A stretch of DNA of 9,174 nucleotides from an uncultured Sphingobium sp. Its GTDB lineage: Bacteria > Pseudomonadota > Alphaproteobacteria > Sphingomonadales > Sphingomonadaceae. Location of the stretch: NCBI GenBank assembly GCA_946479185.1, contig CAMLFF010000114.1, positions 1 to 9,174 of the forward strand, written 5' to 3'. Below are positions 1 through 6,235 of this stretch, piece by piece (the first letter of the stretch is position 1; every line of letters begins with the position of its first letter). The notes beneath the pieces were generated by a model. The model did no database searches, was not told the origin of the DNA, and saw only the letters and a program-made list of their open reading frames with translations. The position numbers and the translations under genes were made by a program.

Positions 1-37
1 GTCCCGCTCAAACCTTAAAAACGCGATTACGCAACGA

Positions 38-145
38 TCCCCTTCAGAGGAGGGGTTGGGGGTGGTGCGACGACATTTGCGTGGGGACTGGCGATACTTA
101 TGCGTCGCCACCACCCCCGACCCCTCCTCTAAAGATGAGGGGAGG
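38..145. repeat. Long imperfect inverted repeat, REP/BIME-like
   Basis: Arms at 46-72 and 103-130 are reverse complements apart from one substitution (T57 against G119) and one extra base (C108), around a 30-nt loop. The right arm runs into a second small hairpin, CCCCTC (121-126) with GAGGGG (137-142), and the left arm is preceded by a similar CCCCTTC/GAGGAGGGG foldback. G-runs and C-runs of this type (AGAGGAGGGG, CCACCCCC) are typical of dispersed intergenic repeats in sphingomonad genomes, though copy number cannot be seen here. It lies about 85 bases beyond the stop of the Rieske gene and could end or protect that transcript; there is no T-run, so it is not a canonical rho-independent terminator. 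Nothing else is recognisable in 1-229. Confidence 0.7.
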
Positions 146-229
146 AATGCCCGCTAAATTGTGGGATGCCCATAGCTTGTCATCGCGCCAGCCTTTCAGG
201 CAGCTGACATTCGGCTCAGTCCCCGAAAC

Positions 230-1264
230 CTAAGCCTCAGCATCCATCATAGCCTGAAGCATCCGCCGCCCTTCCACCGCGTTCCGGTCCGTCTTGATCA
301 GCAGTTCATCGGGATTTTCGCCGATGGTCTTGAGCATCTTCTCGATTTCTTCGGTAGCGAATTTATCCTCGTCCAGAACCGGACGCAGATAATCGACCAT
401 GAACTCCAGTCCCTCCGCATCCTCGGACGCCATTGCGAAGAAGTAGATGCAGCTATTGGGCGTTGAAGGCGTCACGGCATGATACACCCGGCTGGTGACG
501 AGATTTTCGCCGGCATGCTCGGGATGATCCTCAGGATAGGCCATATCACCAATGCCTGCGTGGAAGCCGGGCAGGTAGAAATCCATGCCCGTCACCCGAT
601 CGATCTTGCCGGTATAGCTGCCCGCTGCCGCCATCACCGCTGGCGCATCGGCATTGCGAATGACGCGACGGCAGCTGAGGAATCCGGGGCGCTTCGTCAG
701 CACCTCCGGCGTCGAGGCATTTTCCGCCGTGCCGATGCTGCTGGCGTGGAGATAGGCCAGATGGGACAGATCGAGCAGATTATCGTTCAGCAGTTGGTAG
801 CGTCCCTGCACGTCCTGCACATAGAAGGGGCGCGAGACCATGCCCGGCAGTGTCAGGCCGATCTCCTCCAGATCGGGGAGCAGCGCGATGTCGGCCTTCT
901 CCGGGTCGCCCATCCAGATCCACGCCCACAGGCCATGTTCGACCAGCGGATAGGTGGGGATGCGGTAGCTGCGCGGCACAAAATCTTGGCTTGGAATATC
1001 GACGCACTGGCCGTCCGCGCCAAAGGCGATGCCATGATAGCCGCACACGATCGTATCGCCGGTGAGGCAGCTTTTTCCGAGCGGGAAGTGCCGGTGCGGG
1101 CAGCGTCCGCCCACGGCGACGGCGACGCCATCTTCCTTGCGGTACAGCACGACTGGCTGGTTCAGGATTGTGCGCGCGATCAGGTCGCGCCCGAGTTCAT
1201 TGGTGAAAGCAGCGACATACCAGCCGTTGCGAACCGCGAAACTTCCCTCACGAAATGGGTACAT
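230..1264 (-). CDS. Rieske [2Fe-2S] aromatic oxygenase / O-demethylase, oxygenase subunit
   Basis: 344-aa oxygenase component of the VanA/dicamba-demethylase (DdmC) type, which uses electrons from a separate ferredoxin/reductase to oxidise aromatic methoxyl groups or related positions. The N-terminal Rieske domain shows C55-P-H57 and C74-G-Y-H77, the 2Fe-2S ligands. The C-terminal domain carries the mononuclear iron motif N162..D165..H168....H173, and D291 in FMVDYLRP is the probable third ligand. Length matches the family (about 340-350 aa). The start at 1264 is chosen over an in-frame ATG 15 codons upstream because AAGGAG lies 7 nt before it (1272-1277), and the extra residues are not Rieske-like. 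It lies downstream of the tetR gene on the same strand, 96 bases away. No reductase or ferredoxin gene is visible. The substrate is not determined; vanillate, syringate-like or dilignol O-demethylation are all possible. Confidence 0.9.
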   Translation of the reverse strand: MYPFREGSFAVRNGWYVAAFTNELGRDLIARTILNQPVVLYRKEDGVAVAVGGRCPHRHFPLGKSCLTGDTIVCGYHGIAFGADGQCVDIPSQDFVPRSYRIPTYPLVEHGLWAWIWMGDPEKADIALLPDLEEIGLTLPGMVSRPFYVQDVQGRYQLLNDNLLDLSHLAYLHASSIGTAENASTPEVLTKRPGFLSCRRVIRNADAPAVMAAAGSYTGKIDRVTGMDFYLPGFHAGIGDMAYPEDHPEHAGENLVTSRVYHAVTPSTPNSCIYFFAMASEDAEGLEFMVDYLRPVLDEDKFATEEIEKMLKTIGENPDELLIKTDRNAVEGRRMLQAMMDAEA

Positions 1265-1285
1265 GCTGCCTCTCCTTACGCTCAA

Positions 1286-1321
1286 AGGTGAGGATCGTTG
1301 CTTCTGCAACCGTCTTCACCT
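1286..1321. promoter_or_regulatory. 36-bp dyad/hairpin upstream of the Rieske gene
   Basis: AGGTGA (1286-1291) pairs with TCACCT (1316-1321), and inside it GTTGC (1297-1301) pairs with GCAAC (1306-1310) around a TTCT loop. The bases between also pair except for one C/C mismatch and two G-T wobbles. On the Rieske mRNA this would be a 5' leader hairpin ending 8 nt before the ribosome binding site. As DNA it could be the operator of an unseen regulator. The G-T wobbles fold better on the plus-strand RNA, so a DNA-level role is at least as likely as an RNA one. The function is inferred. Confidence 0.45.
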
Positions 1322-1337
1322 CATAGAAGGCAGCAAA

Positions 1338-1364
1338 CTAACACTGTAAGTCTGGCGGAGTCAA
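1338..1364 (-). promoter_or_regulatory. Weak candidate promoter of the Rieske gene with small dyad
   Basis: On the minus strand TTGACT (1359-1364), a 5/6 match to the -35 consensus, overlaps the stop codon of the tetR gene. No good -10 follows; TAGTTT at 18-bp spacing is the best candidate. The dyad CTAACA-C-TGTAAG (1338-1350) covers that position and has one mismatched pair. Its left half resembles the operator at 1987-2000, but the spacing differs. The Rieske gene may instead be read through from tetR. Confidence 0.25.
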
Positions 1365-1909
1365 TTGGTCGGATCGAACCCTTTCAGCAGCGCGTTCAAC
1401 CCCTGCATGAAAGCGACGTCGATAGGGGTGTGCGCGGCGATATAATCCCCATTTGGCCCTTGCGCGAATGTCGTCCAGCCAGTGACGAGGGCTTGGACGG
1501 AGCCCTGCACGGAGACCGCCTGCGCCGCACTCAGGCCCAGCTTCATGAGGGGCGTGATGATCGCTTCTTCCATGCGGGCCAGCACGGTTTCATCTTGCGC
1601 GGTGATGAGAATCAGCCGCCCGACATCCCGCGTATTTCTCTGCGCGCGCCAAAGCTCCAGCCCAAAACCACGCAGCCAGGCCCGCCAATCCGGGCTGTCA
1701 GGAACATGAGCGAGGCAGTCGACGAATACGCTCTCGGCCAGCAGCGCCAGCAGCGCGTTTTTGTCCGCGACATGCCAATAAAGCGAGGGCGCTTTCACCT
1801 CCAGCCGCGCTGCCAGCTTGCGCAGGCTGAGCTGATCCAGCCCAGCTTCGTTCAGCAATGCCAGCGCGGCGGCGGCGATGCTGTCACGGGTAAGTTTCTT
1901 GTCTGCCAT
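1361..1909 (-). CDS. TetR/AcrR-family transcriptional regulator
   Basis: 182-aa repressor-type regulator. Residues 5-60 form the TetR DNA-binding domain: helix 1 (LTRDSIAAAALALLNEAG) and the helix-turn-helix LSLRKLAARLEVKAPSLYWH followed by VADKNALL. The SLYWHVADK wording and the remainder (70-182) fit the subgroup with a TetR-type C-terminal ligand/dimerisation domain. AAGG lies 5 nt before the start (1915-1918). It is divergent from the SDR-flavocytochrome operon, and a palindromic operator sits in the shared 130-bp region over the operon promoter. The simplest reading is autoregulation and repression of the operon, relieved by an aromatic substrate or intermediate. The ligand is unknown. 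Confidence 0.9.
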   Translation of the reverse strand: MADKKLTRDSIAAAALALLNEAGLDQLSLRKLAARLEVKAPSLYWHVADKNALLALLAESVFVDCLAHVPDSPDWRAWLRGFGLELWRAQRNTRDVGRLILITAQDETVLARMEEAIITPLMKLGLSAAQAVSVQGSVQALVTGWTTFAQGPNGDYIAAHTPIDVAFMQGLNALLKGFDPTN

Positions 1910-1959
1910 TTTGACCTTGTCGGGCAGGCCGCAAAGCTTGTCTACTGTGCCATCGCACC

Positions 1960-1988
1960 TTGACAGTGAAGCGCCCTTTCACGATACT
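1960..1988 (+). promoter_or_regulatory. Sigma-70-type promoter of the SDR-flavocytochrome operon
   Basis: A perfect -35 TTGACA (1960-1965), a 17-bp spacer and -10 GATACT (1983-1988, 4/6 to consensus) stand about 50 bases before the SDR start. The predicted transcription start, near 1995, falls inside the palindromic operator at 1987-2000, so a bound repressor would block initiation. Confidence 0.65.
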
Positions 1989-2000
1989 AACGATCGTTAT
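1987..2000. promoter_or_regulatory. Palindromic operator (tetR/SDR intergenic)
   Basis: CTAACGATCGTTAT contains a perfect 12-bp palindrome, TAACGATCGTTA (1988-1999). It overlaps the -10 and predicted start of the operon promoter beside a tetR gene, the usual place for a TetR operator. The same half-sites with the same 2-bp spacer recur at 8781-8794, ahead of the TonB receptor. The assignment to this TetR protein is inferred from position and recurrence. Confidence 0.7.
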
Positions 2001-2039
2001 CAAAAAAAGAGTCGGCGGTGATCGGCGGAACGAGGCGAG

Positions 2040-2798
2040 ATGGATCCGAAGGGCAAGCTTGCGGTCATCACGGGCGGCGCATCCGGGTTGGGCGCGGCGC
2101 TGGCGGCGAAGCTCCATGCGCAGGGCGCCCGCACGATCGTGCTAGACGTTCATGCACCCGCCGATGACCTGTCTGAATTCCTGCCCTGCGATATCACGGA
2201 CGTGCAGGCGGTAGCGAGCGCTCTCGGCAGCATCGAGGGGCAAATCGTGATCCTCGCCAATTGCGCCGGGATCGGCGGCCTCGGCCCCATCGCGACGCCG
2301 GAGGCTCCAGGCGATGCCGCCGACTTTCGCAAGGTGCTGGACGTCAATCTGCTCGGGGCGATGCATGTGACGAGTATCGTCGCGCACCGCATGATCGGCA
2401 ACGCGCCCGACGGTCCGGATGGCGAGCGCGGCATCATCTTGAACGCTTGTTCCATTGCCTCGTTCGAGGGGCAGGAGGGCATGGGTGCTTACACGGCGTC
2501 CAAGGCGGCTCTGGCGGCGCTCACGCTGGTCTGGGCGCGCGATCTTTCACGCCATGCCATTCGCTGCGTTGGCGTGGCACCGGGCTTTTTCGACACGCCA
2601 ATGACAGCTCACTTGCCGCCCGATCTGGTAGAAGAGCTTGTCAGTGGCGCTGAATTTCCCAAGCGCGCGGGGCGGGCGGAGGAGTTTGCCGAGGCTGCCC
2701 TGTTCCTAATCGGCGCGCCCTACGTCAATGCCGAGGTATTGCGCCTCGATGGCGGCGCACGGCCACCTGCGCGCACCCGCTGGACGGCTCCCGCCTGA
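2040..2798 (+). CDS. Short-chain dehydrogenase/reductase (SDR), type-2 3-hydroxyacyl-CoA dehydrogenase-like
   Basis: 252-aa classical SDR. The cofactor motif TGGASGLG is at 11-18. D36 at the end of strand 2 favours NAD over NADP. D51-I-T binds adenine, N74-C-A-G is the structural motif, and N103, S138, Y151 and K155 (YTASK) form the catalytic tetrad. PGFFDTPM (181-188) and the end AEVLRLDGG resemble the type-2 3-hydroxyacyl-CoA dehydrogenase (HSD10) branch. That branch also includes enzymes oxidising other secondary alcohols, so the substrate is open. As first gene of an operon with a benzylic-oxidising flavocytochrome, an NAD-dependent benzylic alcohol dehydrogenase or a side-chain beta-oxidation step would both fit. 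The ribosome site is weak (GAGG 4 nt before the ATG). The flavoprotein gene starts 26 bp after its stop. A cytoplasmic location is expected, as there is no signal peptide. Confidence 0.9.
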   Translation: MDPKGKLAVITGGASGLGAALAAKLHAQGARTIVLDVHAPADDLSEFLPCDITDVQAVASALGSIEGQIVILANCAGIGGLGPIATPEAPGDAADFRKVLDVNLLGAMHVTSIVAHRMIGNAPDGPDGERGIILNACSIASFEGQEGMGAYTASKAALAALTLVWARDLSRHAIRCVGVAPGFFDTPMTAHLPPDLVEELVSGAEFPKRAGRAEEFAEAALFLIGAPYVNAEVLRLDGGARPPARTRWTAPA

Positions 2799-2823
2799 TT
2801 TTCACCTGAAAGGCACATCAGAC

Positions 2824-4365
2824 ATGCAACCCATCAACCCCGCTGTCGCAGCCGCTGCTAAACAGGCGTTTGCTGCAATCGTCGGCGCGGACCATGTGTT
2901 TTTCGATGAGGAGGATCAGCTCTCCTATCAGGATAAGTTCGCGGTCGACGATGCGCTCCATCACCCGGCGGGTGCGGTCGCCCCTGCGACCGTGGAAGAA
3001 ATTCAGGCGATCCTGAAGGTCGCCAAAGAGCGCAAATTGCCGCTCTGGCCGATCAGCCGTGGCAAGAATCTTGGCTATGGCGGCAGCGCGCCCCTGCTGG
3101 CCGGCTCAATCATTCTCGATCTCTCACGCATGCGGAAGATTGACTATGATGAGGCCAACGGCACCGTTTTGCTCGAGCCGGGCGTCAGCTTTTACGATCT
3201 CTACGATTTCCTGAAATCCAAGGGCATGAAGCACTGGGTATCGGTGCCCGGCAATAGCTGGGGATCGGTCGTCGGCAATGCGCTCGATCGTGGCGTCGGC
3301 TACACGCCCTATGGCGAGCATACGACCAAGATTTGCGGCGTCGAAGCTGTGATGGCCGATGGGATGGTGGTGCGCACCGGCATGGGCGCGCTCGATGGCG
3401 CGCCGACCTGGCAGCTCTACAAATTCGGCTTTGGGCCATCATGGGACCAGATGTTCGTGCAGTCGAACTTCGGCATCGTCACCAAGATGGGCCTGTGGCT
3501 GATGCCCGCGCCCGAATCGCTCATCGGCATGGATATTGAGTTCGAGCGGCCAGAGGATCTTGGTCCACTGGTGGATGCGCTGGCGCCCCTGCGCCGCGAG
3601 GGGCTACTTCAGCAATCGCCGACCATCGGCAACTGGCTGCGCGCTGCGGCGATCCTCACGACGCGCGGCGAATGGACCGACAAGCCCGGCGCCCTGTCGG
3701 ACGAGGTCATCGCGGCGATCCGCAAGAAGTTCAATGTCGGCTGGTGGGGTGTGAGCCTGCGCCTGTACGGCCGCGAGGATATGAACAAGGCGGCCTATGC
3801 CGTGCTGGAGCGGGAGATGGGCAAGCTCAAGCCGATGAGCCTGCGCCCCACAACATGGAAAACGGGCGAGCCGATCGAGGCGACGGGCTGGACTGGCACG
3901 CCGCTCACTTTGCCGATGCAGAATGCGAACTGGCATGGCGGGCGCGGCGGCCATATCGGCTTCTCCCCGATCCTGCCCCAATCGGGCAAGGCCGCGCAGG
4001 CGCAGTTCCAGCGTACCTATGCCTGCTACAAGGAGTTCGGCATGGATTATCAGGCGAGCTTCGCCTTTGGCGAGCGCCACCTCATCAATGTGAACGCGGT
4101 GCTGCTGGACAAGGATGACCCGGCGATGATGAAGCGCGTCGACCCCTTCCTCAAGCGTCTGATCGCGGATGCCAAGGCGCAGGGCTATGGCGAATATCGC
4201 ACCCATCTCGATTATATGGATGCCGTTGCGGAGACCTATGATTTCAATCAGGGCGCGCTCGCCAAACTCAACCGCAAGGTGAAGGACGCGCTCGATCCAC
4301 AGGGCATCATCGCGCCGGGCAAGAGCGGCATCTGGCCCTCATCCATGATGGGAGGGAAGGCATGA
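2824..4365 (+). CDS. FAD-linked oxidase/hydroxylase of the VAO / 4-cresol dehydrogenase (PchF) family
   Basis: 513-aa flavoprotein of the 4-alkylphenol-oxidising branch (vanillyl-alcohol oxidase, eugenol hydroxylase, 4-cresol dehydrogenase, pinoresinol hydroxylase). These enzymes form a quinone methide from a para-substituted phenol and add water at the benzylic carbon. The PP-loop FAD domain includes WPISRGKNLGYGGSAP (about 75-90), GNALDRGVGYTPYGEH (151-166) and SNFGIVTKMGLWLMP (214-228). The cap and C-terminal domain includes GEYRTH (456-461) and GIIAPGKSGIWPS (494-506). By remembered alignment to VAO, H377 in GGHIGFSP matches the flavin-linking His422, and Y458/R459 match Tyr503/Arg504. 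The start at 2824 is preferred because an in-frame upstream start would place 32 non-homologous residues over the SDR gene; family length supports it. The last codons overlap the cytochrome start (ATGA). There is no signal peptide or membrane segment. The substrate is probably a 4-alkyl or 4-allyl methoxyphenol or dilignol. Confidence 0.9.
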   Translation: MQPINPAVAAAAKQAFAAIVGADHVFFDEEDQLSYQDKFAVDDALHHPAGAVAPATVEEIQAILKVAKERKLPLWPISRGKNLGYGGSAPLLAGSIILDLSRMRKIDYDEANGTVLLEPGVSFYDLYDFLKSKGMKHWVSVPGNSWGSVVGNALDRGVGYTPYGEHTTKICGVEAVMADGMVVRTGMGALDGAPTWQLYKFGFGPSWDQMFVQSNFGIVTKMGLWLMPAPESLIGMDIEFERPEDLGPLVDALAPLRREGLLQQSPTIGNWLRAAAILTTRGEWTDKPGALSDEVIAAIRKKFNVGWWGVSLRLYGREDMNKAAYAVLEREMGKLKPMSLRPTTWKTGEPIEATGWTGTPLTLPMQNANWHGGRGGHIGFSPILPQSGKAAQAQFQRTYACYKEFGMDYQASFAFGERHLINVNAVLLDKDDPAMMKRVDPFLKRLIADAKAQGYGEYRTHLDYMDAVAETYDFNQGALAKLNRKVKDALDPQGIIAPGKSGIWPSSMMGGKA

Positions 4366-4778
4366 TGGGCGTGAACATGGGAATGATGCGGCGGGCAGGG
4401 GTGCTGATCCTGCTGGGGTTCAGCGCCTGCAGCAGCGGCGCAGACAAGGCGGTCGCGCCCGAGCAGAGCAAGGGGCCACCGCCCATGCCCGCGCCCGAGA
4501 CGGTCTCCTCACGGCCTAATCCCGGGCCGGGCGAGCGGCTGTATCTCGATAAATGCGCCATGTGTCATGGGCCCGCTGGTATGGGCACAGGCTTGCTTGC
4601 CCGCCGAACAGAGCAACCGCTGCTGGAGAAGCGCACTGACCTGACGCCGGAATTCGTCATCCAGGCGGTGCGCATGGGCATTGGCAACATGCCTGCCATT
4701 CCGCGTGGCGAGGCCAGCGATGCAGAGCTCAAGCAGATCGCCGATTACCTCTCGACCAAGAAGGAGAGCGGGCAATGA
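4362..4778 (+). CDS. c-type cytochrome subunit of the flavocytochrome
   Basis: 138-aa class I cytochrome c, the expected electron acceptor for the flavoprotein, like PchC beside PchF. Residues 9-22 form a hydrophobic signal segment after RR. FSAC with C23 looks like a lipobox, so the mature protein may be a lipoprotein facing the periplasm; ordinary signal peptidase cleavage nearby is the alternative. A Pro-rich linker (about 38-56) follows. The haem site is C65-A-M-C68-H69, and M110 in GNMPAIPRGE is the likely axial ligand. It starts inside the flavoprotein stop (ATGA) with GGAGG at 4351-4355, so the two subunits are translationally coupled. Several early Met codons leave the exact N-terminus uncertain, but 4362 has the best ribosome site. 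Haem attachment needs the cell's Ccm machinery, which is not in the window. Confidence 0.9.
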   Translation: MMGVNMGMMRRAGVLILLGFSACSSGADKAVAPEQSKGPPPMPAPETVSSRPNPGPGERLYLDKCAMCHGPAGMGTGLLARRTEQPLLEKRTDLTPEFVIQAVRMGIGNMPAIPRGEASDAELKQIADYLSTKKESGQ

Positions 4779-5296
4779 TGCCGGTTACGAGGCGCGGCTT
4801 TGTAGCGGGTGCTGCTGTCGTCGCGGTCGCGGCGGCAACCCTGCGCTCGCCAGCGCTGGCCCATACAGGGCAGCCAGTGCTGCTCTACGATGCTGGCCTG
4901 GCTGCAGGCATGCGCTTTGCGTCTCAGGCGCAGGTGCTGGGCGGTCTCGCTCAGCCGCTGGAAGGCGACCGGGTGCGGCAGATGCAGGCTTTGCTCGGCG
5001 CCAAACCAGCCGCCTTCTTTGGCGTCTCCCGTCATGCTGATGAATTGATGGTGCGCGAGATTGCGCGGCAGGCAGGCTATCGCCGGGTCTCGCTGATCCA
5101 GCATCGCGTCGCAGGCGATATGGTGCCGATCTGCGCGCCCGATGGCGCATCCTTCGCTACGCTGGCGCGGCTGGCTGGCGGGCGCTGGCCGGAAGCATTT
5201 GCAGAGCTCGCCATTGGCGGGATCGAACGTTGCGAGGCGGTGTCTTATGCTGCCGCTGCGGAGCCCGCATTCAGCTGGGTGCTCACGCGGCGATGA
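4775..5296 (+). CDS. Tat-signal protein of unknown function, co-translated with the flavocytochrome
   Basis: 173 aa. I do not recognise the mature domain. The N-terminus T5-R6-R7-G-F9, a hydrophobic stretch (10-22) and SPALA|H (cleavage after A29) make a clear twin-arginine signal peptide. The mature part (30-173) is soluble-looking, with C120 and C153, H87 and H110, and no cofactor motif that I can name. It starts in the cytochrome stop (ATGA) with AAGGAG at 4761-4766, 8 nt upstream; a second ATG at 4778 is possible. Its stop overlaps the next start in the same way. In the Pseudomonas 4-cresol dehydrogenase cluster an uncharacterised gene, pchX, lies between the two subunit genes; equivalence is only a suggestion. 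Because the flavoprotein has no export signal, this protein is a candidate Tat piggyback carrier or assembly factor. Confidence 0.8.
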   Translation: MMPVTRRGFVAGAAVVAVAAATLRSPALAHTGQPVLLYDAGLAAGMRFASQAQVLGGLAQPLEGDRVRQMQALLGAKPAAFFGVSRHADELMVREIARQAGYRRVSLIQHRVAGDMVPICAPDGASFATLARLAGGRWPEAFAELAIGGIERCEAVSYAAAAEPAFSWVLTRR

Positions 5297-5667
5297 GCGC
5301 GGGGCAATTTAGCTTTGTGAAGCTGTACGTCGCGGATATCGAATCCATGATCGCCTTCTACGCGGCGGCCTTCGACATGGCGGTCCATGTCCGCATCGAG
5401 GAGGCCGATTTCGAGGAAGTCCTGATGCGGCAGGAAGGGCATGATTTCCTGCTCGGTCTGCTCAGGTGGAAGACGGGCGGTCACAAAGATCAGCGTCCGG
5501 CCGCTGGCGTCATCGGCTTCATCACGCAGGATGCGGAAGCTGCGGTCGCGCAGGCGATCAAAGCGGGAGCAACGCTCAAGCGCGCGCCCTTCGACATCCC
5601 CGGCACCCGCGTCGCGCTGGTCGACGATCCGGAAGGGCATGAGATCGAATTCGTGCAGTTTCTCTAG
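5293..5667 (+). CDS. Small VOC-superfamily (glyoxalase/dioxygenase fold) protein
   Basis: 124 aa, one vicinal-oxygen-chelate module made of two beta-alpha-beta-beta-beta units. The first unit runs from FVKLYVADIESMIAFYAAAF (8-27) to about 57. The second runs from IGFITQDAEAAVAQAIKAG (74-92) to the closing VALVDDPEGHEIEFVQF (107-123). E119 in HEIEF sits at the usual C-terminal metal-ligand position. The usual first-strand His or Gln ligand is replaced by Lys (K10), so normal metal chemistry is doubtful. The start at 5293 overlaps the preceding stop (ATGA); no ribosome site of its own is visible, which implies coupled reinitiation. An upstream in-frame start would add 21 residues that do not match the fold. 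A role on a pathway intermediate (isomerase, lyase or binding protein) is guesswork. No terminator follows. Confidence 0.8.
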   Translation: MSAGQFSFVKLYVADIESMIAFYAAAFDMAVHVRIEEADFEEVLMRQEGHDFLLGLLRWKTGGHKDQRPAAGVIGFITQDAEAAVAQAIKAGATLKRAPFDIPGTRVALVDDPEGHEIEFVQFL

Positions 5668-5760
5668 GCAGCGCGGACAAATTCAAACGTGCGAAAATGT
5701 ACGGTTTTGTAGGGGTAGGTTCGGAGCGCAGAATGATAGAAACGGGGTGGTTAGCGGACT

Positions 5761-6087
5761 CTACCGCCGTTGCCGGAGAGAACGGCGAAGTGCGCGCCAG
5801 TAGGCAGCGAAGCCGATGCTCACGATAGAGATTGCCCATACAGCGCTAAACCAAAACCACGCGTGCCACAAAGTCCCGCGCGACCAACCCATTTGGTCTG
5901 AGATCATCACTGGGGCGAACGGCACACTCGCTAACCATAAAAACCGCGCGTCTACGCGTTCGGACTTCGAAAAGCCCGCTATGCGCTGACCGGGCCTTCT
6001 TCGCTCAGTCAGCTGCCACAATGCTGCCTCCTGCTGGCTAGACCAGCGGCTGAGAAGCTTTCTCAGCATGGAAGGCTTATGAGGCAT
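5761..6087 (-). CDS. Possible small two-helix membrane protein
   Basis: 108 aa, unrecognised. Residues 1-48 are basic and hydrophilic. Two hydrophobic stretches follow, about 49-62 (FLWLASVPFAPVMI) and 74-94 (LWHAWFWFSAVWAISIVSIGF), and a strongly basic tail, RRSLRQRR, fits inside-positive topology. A plausible ribosome site, AGGGA, lies just upstream of the ATG. Third-position GC is clearly lower than in the neighbouring catabolic genes (many TTA, TTT, GTA and CAA codons), which fits either a recently acquired gene or a chance reading frame. It converges on the operon and has no evident link to it. 5668-5760 and 6088-6235 hold nothing else that I can identify. Confidence 0.45.
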   Translation of the reverse strand: MPHKPSMLRKLLSRWSSQQEAALWQLTERRRPGQRIAGFSKSERVDARFLWLASVPFAPVMISDQMGWSRGTLWHAWFWFSAVWAISIVSIGFAAYWRALRRSLRQRR

Positions 6088-6235
6088 GCTTCCCTATCGG
6101 AGATTATGATGATGTCCGCAAAAGTTGTCGTGACCGGAAGGGCAGTTTGAAGCGGTGCCGTGCGAAAAGCCGCAGATCGAATCTTCCACGCTGCCTAACG
6201 CTACTTCGCGCTGAGCCTTGACACTACGCAATAAA

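Noticed and set aside
479..1291. 270-codon open frame on the plus strand opposite the Rieske gene
   Set aside because: It is antisense to a gene with complete Rieske and iron motifs, shows no family features and has no ribosome site; it is a GC-rich shadow frame.
1265..1309. 15-codon N-terminal extension of the Rieske protein
   Set aside because: The ATG at 1264 has AAGGAG at ideal spacing, and the extension lies over the hairpin and ribosome site.
2728..2823. 32-codon N-terminal extension of the flavoprotein, overlapping the SDR gene
   Set aside because: The added residues copy another frame of the SDR end, do not look like a signal peptide and exceed family length.
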